Notes under the pieces: generated by a model | What the model was told of the DNA's origin: nothing | Database searches by the model: none | Seen by the model: only the letters and a program-made list of their open reading frames with translations | Shown: piece by piece, positions 27,001-36,609 of the stretch | Numbering within the stretch: the stretch's first letter is position 1 | Layout: every line of letters begins with the position of its first letter | Origin: an uncultured Duncaniella sp. | GTDB taxonomy: Bacteria > Bacteroidota > Bacteroidia > Bacteroidales > Muribaculaceae | Length of the DNA stretch: 64,000 nucleotides | Direction: 5' to 3' | Assembly: GCA_910587515.1 (NCBI GenBank) | Contig: CAJULW010000028.1 | Coordinates: 4,967-68,966, forward strand | Made by a program: the position numbers and the translations under genes

Positions 27001-28136
27001 CCGTTCGGGACTCCCATCCATAGGTTTGTTTCCAAATCTTCCGTAATGGAGCCTACGTCTGGATTGAAGTTTTCGACGTTGTTGAAGGTCAGGAAGCGGT
27101 CTGTACGAAACTTGAAAAGACTCTCGTTATAATATGAGATCCCCTTTTTAAAAGTCCCCACCCATATTCCTCCTTCTGTGTCGGCATATAAACAGGTTAT
27201 GCTGTTTTGGCTGAGGCTTTTTTCGTCTGCGACATTATTGCTTATATACTCTACGTTCAAACTTTTCTTGTCGATAATATTTATTCCGCCGTTATCTATT
27301 GCAATCCATATTTTTCCGTTTTTGTCAGAGATGATATCGCGGACATTGTTGCCACTTAACTTATTGGTAGGGGGGGTGGTAGCTGTCAGATCAACCCATT
27401 TGTCGTCGTGCGTGTAATATATCCATGCATTACGTGTGCTGTATATCCAATAGTCACCGTCATTATCGCAGAACACCCCGTATTTATTGTCGGCTTTGGG
27501 GGTCATAGCTTTTAGAAAACCATTGCGGGAATCGACTTTGTTATTGTTTCTGTTGACGTGGTCGAAATAGCCGTTTGAATATAATCGGACTACTCCGTTG
27601 TTGTCTTCGTCGATACATGTTAAATGGTCGGGTGTATTTTTGTCTGTGATAGTGTGCAGTTTGCGTCCGGTGGAATCATAGTGGTAGAAACCATTTTCCA
27701 ATGTCTCTATCCACAGATCTTTTCGTGAGTCGATGTAGACCAATGACAGTTTGCCGTCTATTCCGTATCGGTCTGAAAGGATGGTTGAAGCATCAAAGAA
27801 TATTTCTTTTCGGGGATCGTAGCAAAAATATCTTGATTCTCCGAAATTTACCCATAGAACACCGTCACCGTCCTCTTGTATGTTTTCGACTGAATAAAAG
27901 GGAAGGGATCTTGGGTCGTTGCTGTCTCTCGTGAAATTTTTGAATGTGTATCCGTCATAACGGCTGATTCCATGTGCGGTTGAAATCCAGATGAATCCTT
28001 GTGAGTCGCGGGTTATATGGTTGACCTGGCTGTCACTCAAGCCGTCTTTCATCGAGAGATGTATGAAACGGATGTTGTCAGTAGCGAAAACAGTCAATGA
28101 TATAAAAAATATGAGCAAGGAAAATGTGCGCTTCAT
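24042..28136 (-). CDS. Hybrid two-component system regulator (HTCS)
   Basis: 1364 residues, combining sensor kinase and response regulator. In order: signal peptide (1-18); two-bladed-type periplasmic sensor built of Reg_prop repeats (about 20-680, recurring GFIWISTAHGISRYDG-like blades); Y_Y_Y domain (about 700-780); membrane helix (about 797-820, YIVYCILFVCAIFFV); HisKA with TNISHDIRTPLT (His about 854); HATPase with NLLSNAFKFTPEGG and GSGVGLNLV; REC with IIVSDVMMPEMDG (Asp about 1158); and an AraC-type DNA-binding end (about 1260-1355, ELSSELGMSRVHLYKKM). HTCS proteins sense oligosaccharides and activate the neighbouring PUL. It is divergent from the GH43 gene, so it most likely controls that locus. 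A 7-nt C run (minus strand) lies in the coding region at plus-strand 27370-27376. Confidence 0.96.
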   Translation of the reverse strand: MKRTFSLLIFFISLTVFATDNIRFIHLSMKDGLSDSQVNHITRDSQGFIWISTAHGISRYDGYTFKNFTRDSNDPRSLPFYSVENIQEDGDGVLWVNFGESRYFCYDPRKEIFFDASTILSDRYGIDGKLSLVYIDSRKDLWIETLENGFYHYDSTGRKLHTITDKNTPDHLTCIDEDNNGVVRLYSNGYFDHVNRNNNKVDSRNGFLKAMTPKADNKYGVFCDNDGDYWIYSTRNAWIYYTHDDKWVDLTATTPPTNKLSGNNVRDIISDKNGKIWIAIDNGGINIIDKKSLNVEYISNNVADEKSLSQNSITCLYADTEGGIWVGTFKKGISYYNESLFKFRTDRFLTFNNVENFNPDVGSITEDLETNLWMGVPNGLIKVDRKTKKRELLKLPPVNSNHSINNVVVNMITGNDGNIWMGTYNNGLMSYDGKTFRHHQLDNNDRLSIANRSVWSIAQEKNGYLWVGTWGAGLYGFDPESGRATAYRDNEGLFNHDQIASICISRDKNIYMGTTYGLLIFNPMSGKFEKLLGNRKRSTLFSSSQIAQVYEDSRGLLWICTREGLNIYDRRNDEIIMPVTELSQTIIHGIIEDNDKNMWVTTTKGIFHIVVNGDPNARNYTFSNKNYNDLCLLDNFGFNPRAMLKHSSGTIVVGNISGINLIDPQNLKYDMANPQIRFTGIQLFNRDVKIDSVYDGCRILDKSPAYADRIQLNHDQNVFSVTFSSMKYVLPEKTKYMYMLEGFDADWTISNSNKLTYTNLAPGKYTLKIKAVNIDGYASDQTAELKIIIAPPFYRSWPAYIVYCILFVCAIFFVKTYMRHNEKQKYKLMQIQQDAKQKHEIDDMKLRFFTNISHDIRTPLTLILTPLEYVINHIDNPDLKDKLEMARKNAMRLLGMVNQLLDFRKSDMKGHNLNSIRGDIVDTIHTICNNFIEYSEHRNINLTFFSSTKSLCMMFDEDKINKIMMNLLSNAFKFTPEGGRVDVSLELSTSREGTDILEIRVADNGYGISDEHKQLIFDRFYQVPRKDGKPSTGSGVGLNLVKEFVTLHKGSIEVCDNVGKGAVFIVKIPVQHCDENITDKDLVTDDHQEKYQHPCVTVEQTSECDNNAKRPTVLIVDDNDDFRSFMKDCLKSDYTILEAPDGAKAWEMIPECQPDIIVSDVMMPEMDGNELCRMIKTDIRTSHILVILLTARAAKEHELKGLESGADDYITKPFNLSILTHRIKNLLQHRRDQHKQPMEISPSKINVTPLDEKLMQKAIRYVEDNLSRSDLSVEELSSELGMSRVHLYKKMVSITGKTPIEFIRIIRLKRAAQLLAESQLSIAEITYQTGFNNLNLFRKYFKNEFGLLPSEYQSKHGRKYNESI

Positions 28137-28373
28137 TATTATATTGGTTTATACTGACAAAAATAGGAAATATTCTTATTTATGGATGATGATAATCGCA
28201 TTTTTTTTAGATTTGGTGTGTGAAAAATGTTGGGCCGTAAATTATTGATATATAGTAAGATGTTTTAAGTGTTAACAAACCTATATCTTATTTATAACAT
28301 TGTTGGAGGGCTTTTTAACCAAAGTCATGTCTATGTATAATAGCTTGTTTTTAGTGCTAATTATTCATAATAG

Positions 28374-28381
28374 TATCTTTG
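28374..28381 (+). promoter_or_regulatory. Probable -7 box of the large PUL operon
   Basis: TATCTTTG, 108 bp before the GH43 ATG, in the 353-bp gap between the HTCS and GH43 genes. No clear -33 box is seen, as expected for an activator-dependent promoter. The rest of the gap is AT-rich and holds no gene. An HTCS binding site could not be picked out by eye. Confidence 0.45.
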
Positions 28382-28489
28382 CATACGACTCCATGTGTGT
28401 CGGTGATAAATCGCATGATATATGGTATGTTGACAAACGGTATACGTTTTTGACTGATAATATAGAAACCAAATAAGCAAATATAGAAT

Positions 28490-30076
28490 ATGAAAAAGAA
28501 ATTAGTATCCTTGGCAACATTCGTCGCATTGGCGTTCAGTTCTGTTGCGGAGACTGAAACCTTCAGGAATCCTATATTGACGGGAATGAATCCGGATCCG
28601 AGTATTTGTAGGGTCGGTGATGATTTTTATCTTGTCACATCGACATTCGAATATTATCCCGGACTGCCGATATATCACAGTAAGGATCTGGTCAATTGGC
28701 GTATTATCGGACATGCGTTGGCTACGCCTCAAAGCAACCCTTTGAAAGGTGCTGGGACATCAGGCGGTCAGTATGCACCGACTTTACGTTATCATGACGG
28801 TATGTTTTATATAATAGGAACCAATTACGGTGGAGAGGGATCTCACGGTATTTCTATAGTGAGCGCCAAGGACCCTGCAGGACCTTGGTCGGATCCTGTA
28901 TGGATGGATCAATGGTGGGTAGACCCATCAATTGATTTTTATGACGGCAAAACATACTATTTGAGTCCCGACAATGCTGGCGGATTCTTACTTGGAACTG
29001 TCGATGTCAAAACCGGCAAAGATATAGAGGCGCGCCGTAAGGTGGCATCCGGTCTTGGAGGTTCATCCCCGGAAGGTCCCCATTTTTATAAAATAGGTGA
29101 TTATTACTATATAATGTCAGCGGAGGGAGGGACCGGCTATGAGCATCGAGAAGTGATTCAGCGCAGCTGGAATCCGTATGGCCCATACGAGCCGAGCCCG
29201 ATAAATCCGGTGCTTTCGAATATGTCTGTTCCCGATCATCCTTTTCAGGCAATAGGCCACGCAGATCTCGTGCAGCTTCAGGATGGCAGTTGGTGGGCTG
29301 TTTGTCTGGGCATACGTCCTCAGAACGGAAAATATCAGCACATAGGTCGTGAAACGTTCCTCGCCCCTGTGACATGGACAGCTGACGGATGGCCCAAGGT
29401 TGGCAAAGACGGTGTGGTGAAAGAAGAGTATGAGCGACCGAATCTGCCATGGCATCCTTGGGCAAAAGAGCCTGCACGAGATGATTTCGATAGTTCTAAA
29501 CTAAATCTTCATTTCAATTTCCTTCGCAATCCATACGATAAAGATTGGTCATTGACTGCCAATCCTGGATATCTGCGCCTCAATGGGTCAGCCCTTTCGT
29601 TCAAGCAAAATGATTCTCCTGCGTTCGTAGGTCGTCGTCAGACTGCTTTGAATGCAGAAATATCGGCAAAGATGTCGTTTGTTCCTACGGCCGAAAACGA
29701 GGAAGCCGGTCTTGTGATACGAGGTAATGATAAGAATCATTATGACTTGCTTGTGACAAAGCGCGACGGAAAGCGAGTGGCGATGATGCGTAAATATCTT
29801 GACGATAAAGAGAGGGAAGTTAAATATGTCGATGTTCCTGAAGGGGATGTAGTGTTGAATATTGTTTCAACCCCCGGAGAGTATAAATTTTATGTAAGGA
29901 ATAAGGATGGGAAGTCACCTCGTCTGGTCGGTTCGGCTTCTACTCGCGATCTGTCAAACGAGGTTATCACAGGTTTTACTGGTGTGTACATAGCGATGTA
30001 TGCGTCGGGTAATGGCAAAGCCAATACAAATCCGGCTGATTTTGACTGGTTTGAATTTATAGAAAAGGACAAGTGA
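28490..30076 (+). CDS. GH43 glycosidase (arabinofuranosidase/xylosidase-like), exported
   Basis: 528 residues with a signal peptide ending at SVAETE. The GH43 five-bladed propeller spans about 25-320: NPILTGMNPDPSICRVGDDF (base Asp about 36), WWVDPSIDFYDGKTYYLS (second Asp) and GSSPEGPHFYKIGDYYYIMS (acid Glu about 196). A C-terminal beta-sandwich (about 335-525) is the accessory domain common in GH43 xylosidases and arabinofuranosidases. In a xyloglucan locus it would remove arabinofuranose side groups, as GH43 enzymes do in the Bacteroides ovatus xyloglucan PUL. Subfamily cannot be fixed by eye. It is the first gene of the run 28490-46031. Confidence 0.92.
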   Translation: MKKKLVSLATFVALAFSSVAETETFRNPILTGMNPDPSICRVGDDFYLVTSTFEYYPGLPIYHSKDLVNWRIIGHALATPQSNPLKGAGTSGGQYAPTLRYHDGMFYIIGTNYGGEGSHGISIVSAKDPAGPWSDPVWMDQWWVDPSIDFYDGKTYYLSPDNAGGFLLGTVDVKTGKDIEARRKVASGLGGSSPEGPHFYKIGDYYYIMSAEGGTGYEHREVIQRSWNPYGPYEPSPINPVLSNMSVPDHPFQAIGHADLVQLQDGSWWAVCLGIRPQNGKYQHIGRETFLAPVTWTADGWPKVGKDGVVKEEYERPNLPWHPWAKEPARDDFDSSKLNLHFNFLRNPYDKDWSLTANPGYLRLNGSALSFKQNDSPAFVGRRQTALNAEISAKMSFVPTAENEEAGLVIRGNDKNHYDLLVTKRDGKRVAMMRKYLDDKEREVKYVDVPEGDVVLNIVSTPGEYKFYVRNKDGKSPRLVGSASTRDLSNEVITGFTGVYIAMYASGNGKANTNPADFDWFEFIEKDK

Positions 30077-30101
30077 TTTTTAGACTGGAGATACCGGTGT
30101 T

Positions 30102-32174
30102 ATGAAAAAATATCTGATAGGAGCTCTGGCTCTGACCGCTATGTCGCAGGCTGGTGCGGAATATGTGTTCGACAAGCCGTTATATGGCGCAGCGTACTAC
30201 CATGAATATATGCCATATAGCCGTCTCGACAAGGATATCGCAATGATGAAGGAAGCGGGCTTGTCGGTTGTGCGTGTCGGAGAATCATCCTGGGGACTGT
30301 TCGAGCCTCGGGAAGGGGTGTTTGAATTTGAATGGATGGACACCATAGTAAATAAATTTCATGCAGCCGGTATAAAGGTCATACTTGGAACACCTACTTA
30401 TTCTATACCCTCATGGCTTGCCCATAAGCATCCCGAAGTGCTCTCGGAGAAAATGAACGGTGAAAAATCATATTATGGCATACGTCAGAATATGGATTTT
30501 ACAAATCCAACTTATAAGTTTTATAGCGAGCGAATTATAAGAAATATGATGGAGCGCTACGCCTCTCATCCGGCTATAATCGGCTATCAGGTCGATAACG
30601 AACTTGAAGCAAGGGGAATAAACAACCGTGATTATTTCATCGGATTTCGCAATCATGTCAAAGACAAATTCGGTGGAGACCTTAAACTCCTGACAAAAGA
30701 GTGGGGGATGAATTATTGGGGAATGAATATCAATGCATGGGAGGAATTCTATGTGCGCGACGGGGTGACGAATCCTGCATACAAAAATGAATGGGAGCGT
30801 TACAACCGCAAGCAGATAGCCGATTTTCTGAATTGGCAGTGTGATATAGTGAATGAATATAAGCGTCCAGATCAGTTCGTGACCCATTGTTTTATGCCGG
30901 CTTTCCATACTGTGGATCAAGTTGAATCGTTCCGGCAGATGGAATATCCTGCGATAAATGTATATCATGGCGTACAGGATGGGCAGGACGGACAACTCAT
31001 AGCGTATGCAGGCGATTTCATGAGGAGTGTGGCTGACAATAATTATCTCATCACCGAAACAAATGCGCAAGGAACCGGCTGGGATTCAGCGGGACAGTAT
31101 CCTCCATACGACAATCAACTGCGTCAGAACGTCTACTCTCACTATGCTTCCGGTGCGAATATGGTGGAGTATTGGCATTGGGCGACTCTTCACTATGGTC
31201 AGGAGACATATTGGCGCGGGGTTCTTGGTCATGACTTGGAGCCGAACAGGATTTATCGTGAATTCCAGCGTACGGCCTCGGAACTTGACAGGATAGGTAA
31301 GGATATTGTAAATTTGAAAAAAGACAATAAGGTCGCAATATTGTATAGTCACGATTCGCATCACGCTCTTGGCTTCATGCCTCATTCACATGGCGGAGGC
31401 TATCCGACAGACAGCAATTATCCTGTCCACATAGCCCATCGTGCCTTGTATTTTCAGAATATAGAGACCGATATCGTTCCGTGTGATCGTGTGTGTGATT
31501 TCAGTCGCTACTCGATGCTCGTTGTTCCTCCGCTTTATGTAGCTTCTGACAGTCTTCTTTCGGCCATAGACGGTTTCGTGAAAAATGGCGGTACGGTTGT
31601 GATGATGCATAAGAGCGCGTATTGCAACGAGCATTCGGCTGTCAGACCGGTATGTGCTCCAGGCCCATTGCGCAAGGCTTGCGGTTTCTATTATCAGGAA
31701 TATTCAACCATAGGAGACATGAAGCTTAGAGACGATGCTTTTGGTCTTGGAGACAGTAAGAGCATCGGCACATGGTATGAATTCCTTATCCCTGAAACCG
31801 CTAAACCATTGGCATACGCTGATCATCCTTTTTTTGGACAATGGCCTGCGGTTACAGAAAATGAATATGGGAAAGGCAAACTTTACTATATCGGGACATA
31901 TCCTTCACAGGAATTAATGAATAAGATCGTGAGGCTTGCCGCTATTGACAAAGGTTTGATTTCCGACGGTGCTTATGTGTTCCCGATAATAACGAGATCC
32001 GGTAAAAACGGACAAGGGAAAAAGATCGACTATATATTCAATTACAGTGGAGTTGCCGTAAACGTTCCGAATCGTTTTGGCGCGGTGAAAGAACTGCTTA
32101 CAGGAGAGACCTTAAGTGGTGGCGACAGCATAGATCTCGCACCGTGGGGCGTAGCTATACTATGTAGAAAGTAG
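30102..32174 (+). CDS. GH42 beta-galactosidase, exported
   Basis: 690 residues with a signal peptide (MKKYLIGALALTAMSQAGAE). GH42 signatures are YGAAYYHEYMPYSRLDKD at the barrel start, IGYQVDNELEARG (acid/base Glu about 167) and YLITETNAQGTGWD (nucleophile Glu about 319), followed by a trimerisation/beta-galactosidase middle domain and a C-terminal sheet. GH42 members are mostly bacterial beta-galactosidases, and some act on arabinosides. Here it may cap-trim galactosyl side chains. It lies 25 bp after the GH43 gene and 12 bp before the GH2 gene. Confidence 0.93.
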   Translation: MKKYLIGALALTAMSQAGAEYVFDKPLYGAAYYHEYMPYSRLDKDIAMMKEAGLSVVRVGESSWGLFEPREGVFEFEWMDTIVNKFHAAGIKVILGTPTYSIPSWLAHKHPEVLSEKMNGEKSYYGIRQNMDFTNPTYKFYSERIIRNMMERYASHPAIIGYQVDNELEARGINNRDYFIGFRNHVKDKFGGDLKLLTKEWGMNYWGMNINAWEEFYVRDGVTNPAYKNEWERYNRKQIADFLNWQCDIVNEYKRPDQFVTHCFMPAFHTVDQVESFRQMEYPAINVYHGVQDGQDGQLIAYAGDFMRSVADNNYLITETNAQGTGWDSAGQYPPYDNQLRQNVYSHYASGANMVEYWHWATLHYGQETYWRGVLGHDLEPNRIYREFQRTASELDRIGKDIVNLKKDNKVAILYSHDSHHALGFMPHSHGGGYPTDSNYPVHIAHRALYFQNIETDIVPCDRVCDFSRYSMLVVPPLYVASDSLLSAIDGFVKNGGTVVMMHKSAYCNEHSAVRPVCAPGPLRKACGFYYQEYSTIGDMKLRDDAFGLGDSKSIGTWYEFLIPETAKPLAYADHPFFGQWPAVTENEYGKGKLYYIGTYPSQELMNKIVRLAAIDKGLISDGAYVFPIITRSGKNGQGKKIDYIFNYSGVAVNVPNRFGAVKELLTGETLSGGDSIDLAPWGVAILCRK

Positions 32175-32186
32175 CATAAGAAATAA

Positions 32187-34937
32187 ATGAACCGTATAAC
32201 AGCTTTCATAATTGCCTGTCTGACGGGGATATATTCCCTGTCAGCAGGCTCTTTGCTTTTATCAGAGACATGCAGGCATTATCTTTCGGGCATTGACAAG
32301 GATAGTGACATTGAGTGGGAGTTTATGTGTAGTTCTGGCCGTAACAGCGGTAGATGGACAAAGATAAAAGTTCCCTCCTGCTGGGAGACTCAAGGTTTCG
32401 GAACATATTACTATGGTTGGGAAGAACCTCTGGGGACGGATGAAACCGGATATTACCGCCATAAGTTCATGGCCGACAAAGCATGGAAAAACGCTCAAGT
32501 CGAAATCGTATTTGAAGGAAGTATGACCGACACAGAGGTTAAATTGAACGGACGTAAGATAGGGGAGCCCCATGAGGGTGGTTTCTATCGTTTCAGTTAC
32601 GATATCTCCAACCGCTTGAATTATGGGCATGAAAACACTCTTGAAGTGAAAGTAAGGAAATCTCCGGAAAATCCGTCGATATATCGTGCTGAGCGTCAGT
32701 CTGACTTTTGGTTGTTCGGAGGTATATATCGTCCGGTCTATCTTGAGATAAAGCCGTCGCGCCACATAGAGTCTATCGCCATTGATGCGCGGGCCGACGG
32801 TGGCTTGCGAGTGTATCCGTCAGTTGTTTCCATAGATAAAGGTGAGGTAAGGATCCATGTGGAAACTTTGGACGGGAAACGCGTTTCTGAAGAAATATCT
32901 GTGATGCCGGGAGATACATTGTCTACAAAAATAGACGGAATAAAACCATGGTCTCACGAGAGTCCCGCGCTTTATAGGGTTGTCGCAGAGCTATATGAAA
33001 AAGGACGTTTGTGTCATCGGATTTCTGAAAAGATCGGTTTCCGAACGGTGGAATTTCGCCCGGCCGAGGGCTTTTTTCTTAACGGCCGTCGTATAATATT
33101 CAAAGGAGTCAACCGGCATTGTTTTTGGCCGGAAAGCGGACGTACGCTGTCACACCGGATATCTCTCGACGATGCTAAGCTCATAAAAGATATGAATATG
33201 AACGCGGTGCGCATGTCGCATTATCCTCCGGACAAAGATTTTCTTGAAATCTGTGATTCGATCGGACTTCTCGTGATAGACGAGCTTTGCTGTTGGCAGA
33301 AAAAATATGATGCCTTGACAGCCCGCAGACTGGCAAAATCAATGGTGGAGCGCGACAGGAACCATCCGTCGGTGATACTGTGGGCTAATGGCAATGAGGG
33401 CGGATGGAATACGGAGGCCGATGATGACTATTGTCTGTATGATCTTCAGAAGCGCTTTGTTATACATCCATGGGAACGTTTCAGGGGGACTGACACCAAG
33501 CACTATCCCGATTATAATTATGTGGTGAACTCCTCGATCTATGACAGAGACGTGTTTTTCCCGACAGAATTCATGCATAGCATTTTCGATGGTGGAGCCG
33601 CGTCGTCTCTAAGTGATTTTTGGGATATGATGATGAAACACCGTGCTCCAGCCGGAGGATTCATCTGGGCTTTGATCGATGAGGGGCTTGTTAGGTCGGA
33701 CATGAACGACAGTATAGATTGCCGGGGTGACCTTGCGCCTGACGGTATCTTAGGTCCGCACCGTGAAAAAGAGGGTAGCTTTTATGCGGTCAGAGAAATA
33801 TGGTCACCCGTAAAGATCGTAGAGCGGGTGTTGCCGTCGAGAGGTGCTTTGTCTCTCGGTATTGAAAACGACTATATGTTTACCAACCTTTCTGAGTGTG
33901 GCTTTTCATACACGTTGTATGATTTGTCGCGCACGGACCATGATGGACTGGGATGTCGTGTCGCGGATAGAGGTGGTCTTGTGTCGCCTTCGGTCGCTCC
34001 CGGTGAGCGTAGGGTGGTAGATTTTAAACTTCCCGATGATTGGCGTGCCCATGATATACTTGAAATCGCAGTGACAGACCCATCCGGACGGATGGTCTAT
34101 TCGTACAGCAAGCCTATCGATAACGGTGATAGGCTTAATGTCAGTCTTGTCGGTAAAAAGGACAATATATCTGTAAAAGTCCTCGAAGATTCATTGACGC
34201 TTACAGTTGTTCAAAACGATTTTCATTATGTTTTTAGCAAATCTACAGGAATGCTTGACGGGATCGACACTCCGTCTGGACATATCTCATTGCATGGAGG
34301 CCCTGCGGTGGCCACGAGTGGCAATCGGTTGAAAGAAATCGTTCACTATGCCGACGGTCCGTCATATATCGTAGAGCCGCGTTTCGATGAGAGCCAATGG
34401 ATACGATGGATATTCTCACCCGATGAAGCCCCGAGGATCGACTATACGTTTTCGGTCAATGGCGAAACGGATTATATCGGTATAGGATTTTGCTATCCGG
34501 AAGAAAAAATACGTTCCATGAGGTGGATAGGAGCTGGTCCCTATCGTGTGTGGAAAAACCGTCTCGAAGGAGTCGGCTTCGGTCTTCATTCTAAAAAATA
34601 TAACGATACCGCCACTGGTGAATCATGGGATTATCCTGAATTCAAGGGCTATCATTCCGATTGCAGGGCAGTGACATTGACTACGACAGAGGGTGAGTTT
34701 ACATTGGTTCCTTCGCGTCCGGAATTGTTTCTCCAGATGCTAAGGACCCGAAAACCTACGTCGTCCGGCAACGAGTACACCACTCCTCCTTTCCCATCTA
34801 CCGATATAGGATTCATGCATGCCATACCGGCCATAGGCACTAAATTTCAATCCCCATCTCAGCTTGGCCCATCCGGACAGAAAAACATGCAGTTGAACTA
34901 TACGCCTGTGAGCGGTTCGATACATCTTATAATCTGA
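32187..34937 (+). CDS. GH2 glycosidase (beta-galactosidase-like), exported
   Basis: 916 residues with a signal peptide. The domains are a jelly-roll (about 30-200, with CWETQGFGTYYYGWEEPLG), an Ig-like domain (about 200-290), a TIM barrel (about 300-560) and a C-terminal beta-galactosidase small-chain-like domain (GPYRVWKNRLEGVGFGLHSK). The acid/base Glu is in ILWANGNEGGWNTE (about 404) and the nucleophile Glu is probably in FFPTEFMHSIFDGG (about 462). The motif FKGVNRHCFWPESGRT matches the family's KGVNRH block. Beta-galactosidase is the likeliest activity, since a GH2 galactosidase also occurs in known xyloglucan loci; beta-glucuronidase cannot be excluded. Confidence 0.92.
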   Translation: MNRITAFIIACLTGIYSLSAGSLLLSETCRHYLSGIDKDSDIEWEFMCSSGRNSGRWTKIKVPSCWETQGFGTYYYGWEEPLGTDETGYYRHKFMADKAWKNAQVEIVFEGSMTDTEVKLNGRKIGEPHEGGFYRFSYDISNRLNYGHENTLEVKVRKSPENPSIYRAERQSDFWLFGGIYRPVYLEIKPSRHIESIAIDARADGGLRVYPSVVSIDKGEVRIHVETLDGKRVSEEISVMPGDTLSTKIDGIKPWSHESPALYRVVAELYEKGRLCHRISEKIGFRTVEFRPAEGFFLNGRRIIFKGVNRHCFWPESGRTLSHRISLDDAKLIKDMNMNAVRMSHYPPDKDFLEICDSIGLLVIDELCCWQKKYDALTARRLAKSMVERDRNHPSVILWANGNEGGWNTEADDDYCLYDLQKRFVIHPWERFRGTDTKHYPDYNYVVNSSIYDRDVFFPTEFMHSIFDGGAASSLSDFWDMMMKHRAPAGGFIWALIDEGLVRSDMNDSIDCRGDLAPDGILGPHREKEGSFYAVREIWSPVKIVERVLPSRGALSLGIENDYMFTNLSECGFSYTLYDLSRTDHDGLGCRVADRGGLVSPSVAPGERRVVDFKLPDDWRAHDILEIAVTDPSGRMVYSYSKPIDNGDRLNVSLVGKKDNISVKVLEDSLTLTVVQNDFHYVFSKSTGMLDGIDTPSGHISLHGGPAVATSGNRLKEIVHYADGPSYIVEPRFDESQWIRWIFSPDEAPRIDYTFSVNGETDYIGIGFCYPEEKIRSMRWIGAGPYRVWKNRLEGVGFGLHSKKYNDTATGESWDYPEFKGYHSDCRAVTLTTTEGEFTLVPSRPELFLQMLRTRKPTSSGNEYTTPPFPSTDIGFMHAIPAIGTKFQSPSQLGPSGQKNMQLNYTPVSGSIHLII

Positions 34938-34974
34938 CATCGACTTATCTCTAAACTTAACACCTTAAATTATA

Positions 34975-36588
34975 ATGATTGAAAACAGATTGCGCAATCT
35001 AACCCTTGCCGTAACGGTGACAGTGTCTGCTTTCTCTGCTTTTGCCGGGCGGGATGATGCGGAACAAGGAAAATTCAAACCTACATGGGAATCGCTGTCT
35101 CAATACGAGACACCGGAATGGTTCCGTAATGCGAAGTTCGGAATATGGGCACATTGGGGCCCTCAATGTCAGCCAGAGTCAGGCGACTGGTATGGTCGAG
35201 GCATGTACGAGGAAGGTGGACATGCTTATAAAAAGCATATTGAACTCTACGGACATCCGTCGGAATTCGGTTTCAAGGACGTAATAAACGAATGGAAAGC
35301 TGACAAATGGGAGCCTGAAAGACTTGTAGCTCTTTACAAAAAAGTAGGTGCGCAATATTTCTTTGCGATGGGCAACCATCATGACAATATGGACCTATGG
35401 GACAGTAAATATCAGCCTTGGAATTCGGTGAACATGGGACCCAAGCGTGACATCCTTGCCGAATGGGAGAAGGCTTCCCGCAAATACGGATTGCCCTTTG
35501 GTGTAAGCATCCATTCTTCCCATGCGTGGACATGGTATGAGACCGCACAGGGAGCGGACAAGACCGGCCCTTATGCCGGTGTGTCCTACGATGCGCGGGT
35601 AGTCACGAAAGAGGACGGCAAAGGCAAGTGGTGGGAAGGTTACGACCCGCAGGAACTTTATGTGCAAAAACATTCTCTGAGTGGTCATGCCTGGAGTGTG
35701 TGGGATTGGCCGGAAGGTACTTCGAAGCCCACACAGGAGTATTACGATAATTTCTTCAACCGTACAGTCGATATGATCAACCGCTATAACCCGGATCTGA
35801 TCTATTTTGACGATAGCGTGTTGCCGTTTTGGCCTATCGACAATACCGGACTCGATGTCGTCGCTCACTATTACAATCGTAATATGAGGCTTCACGGTGG
35901 CGAACTGTCAGCGGTCGTGTTTGGAAAGAAACTTCAGGACAGCCACAAGGAGGCTATCGTGTGGGATGTTGAGAAGGGTGTTCCGTCGGAAGCCCAAGCA
36001 AAACCGTGGCAGACCTGTACATGTCTCGGCAATTGGCATTACGACCGCTCATGCTATGTCGACAATTGGTATAAGTCTGCCAAGACCGTTATCCACATGC
36101 TCATAGATATAGTGAGCAAGAACGGTAATATGCTGCTTAGCGTCCCTATTAAAGGAGATGGCTCTATCGATGACAAGGAAGAAAAAATTCTTGAAGACAT
36201 AGCCGCCTGGATGGATATAAATAAGGAAGGGATTTTCGATACAAGGCCATGGTCGGTCTATGGCGAGGGTCCGTCTACTGAAAACACAGTCCCGCTTGAC
36301 GGTGCCGGTTTTAATGAAAGCAAAAAGGAACCGTATACTTCTGCCGATATCCGCTTCGTAGAGAAAAAAGGCGCTCTTTATGCCCATGTGTTCGAATGGC
36401 CTGCCGATGGTCGTCTGCTTATAAAAACTCTTGCCGACGGATCTTCTAAATTCAAAGGCAAGATAAAAAAAGTGGAACTGCTTGGAGCCGGAAAGGTGAA
36501 ATTCAATCGTACGGCTGATGGACTTGTGGTCAATTTACCGGAAGGTAAGAAACCGAACGACATTTCGTTAGTGCTGAAAATCAAATAA
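34975..36588 (+). CDS. GH29 alpha-L-fucosidase, exported
   Basis: 537 residues with a signal peptide ending near AFAGRDD. The GH29 barrel starts with WFRNAKFGIWAHWGPQCQPE, followed by GAQYFFAMGNHHDNMDLWDS and NRYNPDLIYFDDSVLPFWP, which carries the nucleophile Asp (about 278). The C-terminal beta-domain ends in KKVELLGAGKVKF. It would remove terminal fucose from the glycan, fitting fucosylated xyloglucan. It is in line with the GH2 gene (37 bp) and the acetylesterase gene (21 bp). Confidence 0.94.
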   Translation: MIENRLRNLTLAVTVTVSAFSAFAGRDDAEQGKFKPTWESLSQYETPEWFRNAKFGIWAHWGPQCQPESGDWYGRGMYEEGGHAYKKHIELYGHPSEFGFKDVINEWKADKWEPERLVALYKKVGAQYFFAMGNHHDNMDLWDSKYQPWNSVNMGPKRDILAEWEKASRKYGLPFGVSIHSSHAWTWYETAQGADKTGPYAGVSYDARVVTKEDGKGKWWEGYDPQELYVQKHSLSGHAWSVWDWPEGTSKPTQEYYDNFFNRTVDMINRYNPDLIYFDDSVLPFWPIDNTGLDVVAHYYNRNMRLHGGELSAVVFGKKLQDSHKEAIVWDVEKGVPSEAQAKPWQTCTCLGNWHYDRSCYVDNWYKSAKTVIHMLIDIVSKNGNMLLSVPIKGDGSIDDKEEKILEDIAAWMDINKEGIFDTRPWSVYGEGPSTENTVPLDGAGFNESKKEPYTSADIRFVEKKGALYAHVFEWPADGRLLIKTLADGSSKFKGKIKKVELLGAGKVKFNRTADGLVVNLPEGKKPNDISLVLKIK

Positions 36589-36609
36589 TAAGATATAGGA
36601 AAATTAGCG

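Noticed and set aside
30468..31070. 200-residue open frame antisense to GH42
   Set aside because: Shadow frame inside a clear GH42 gene.
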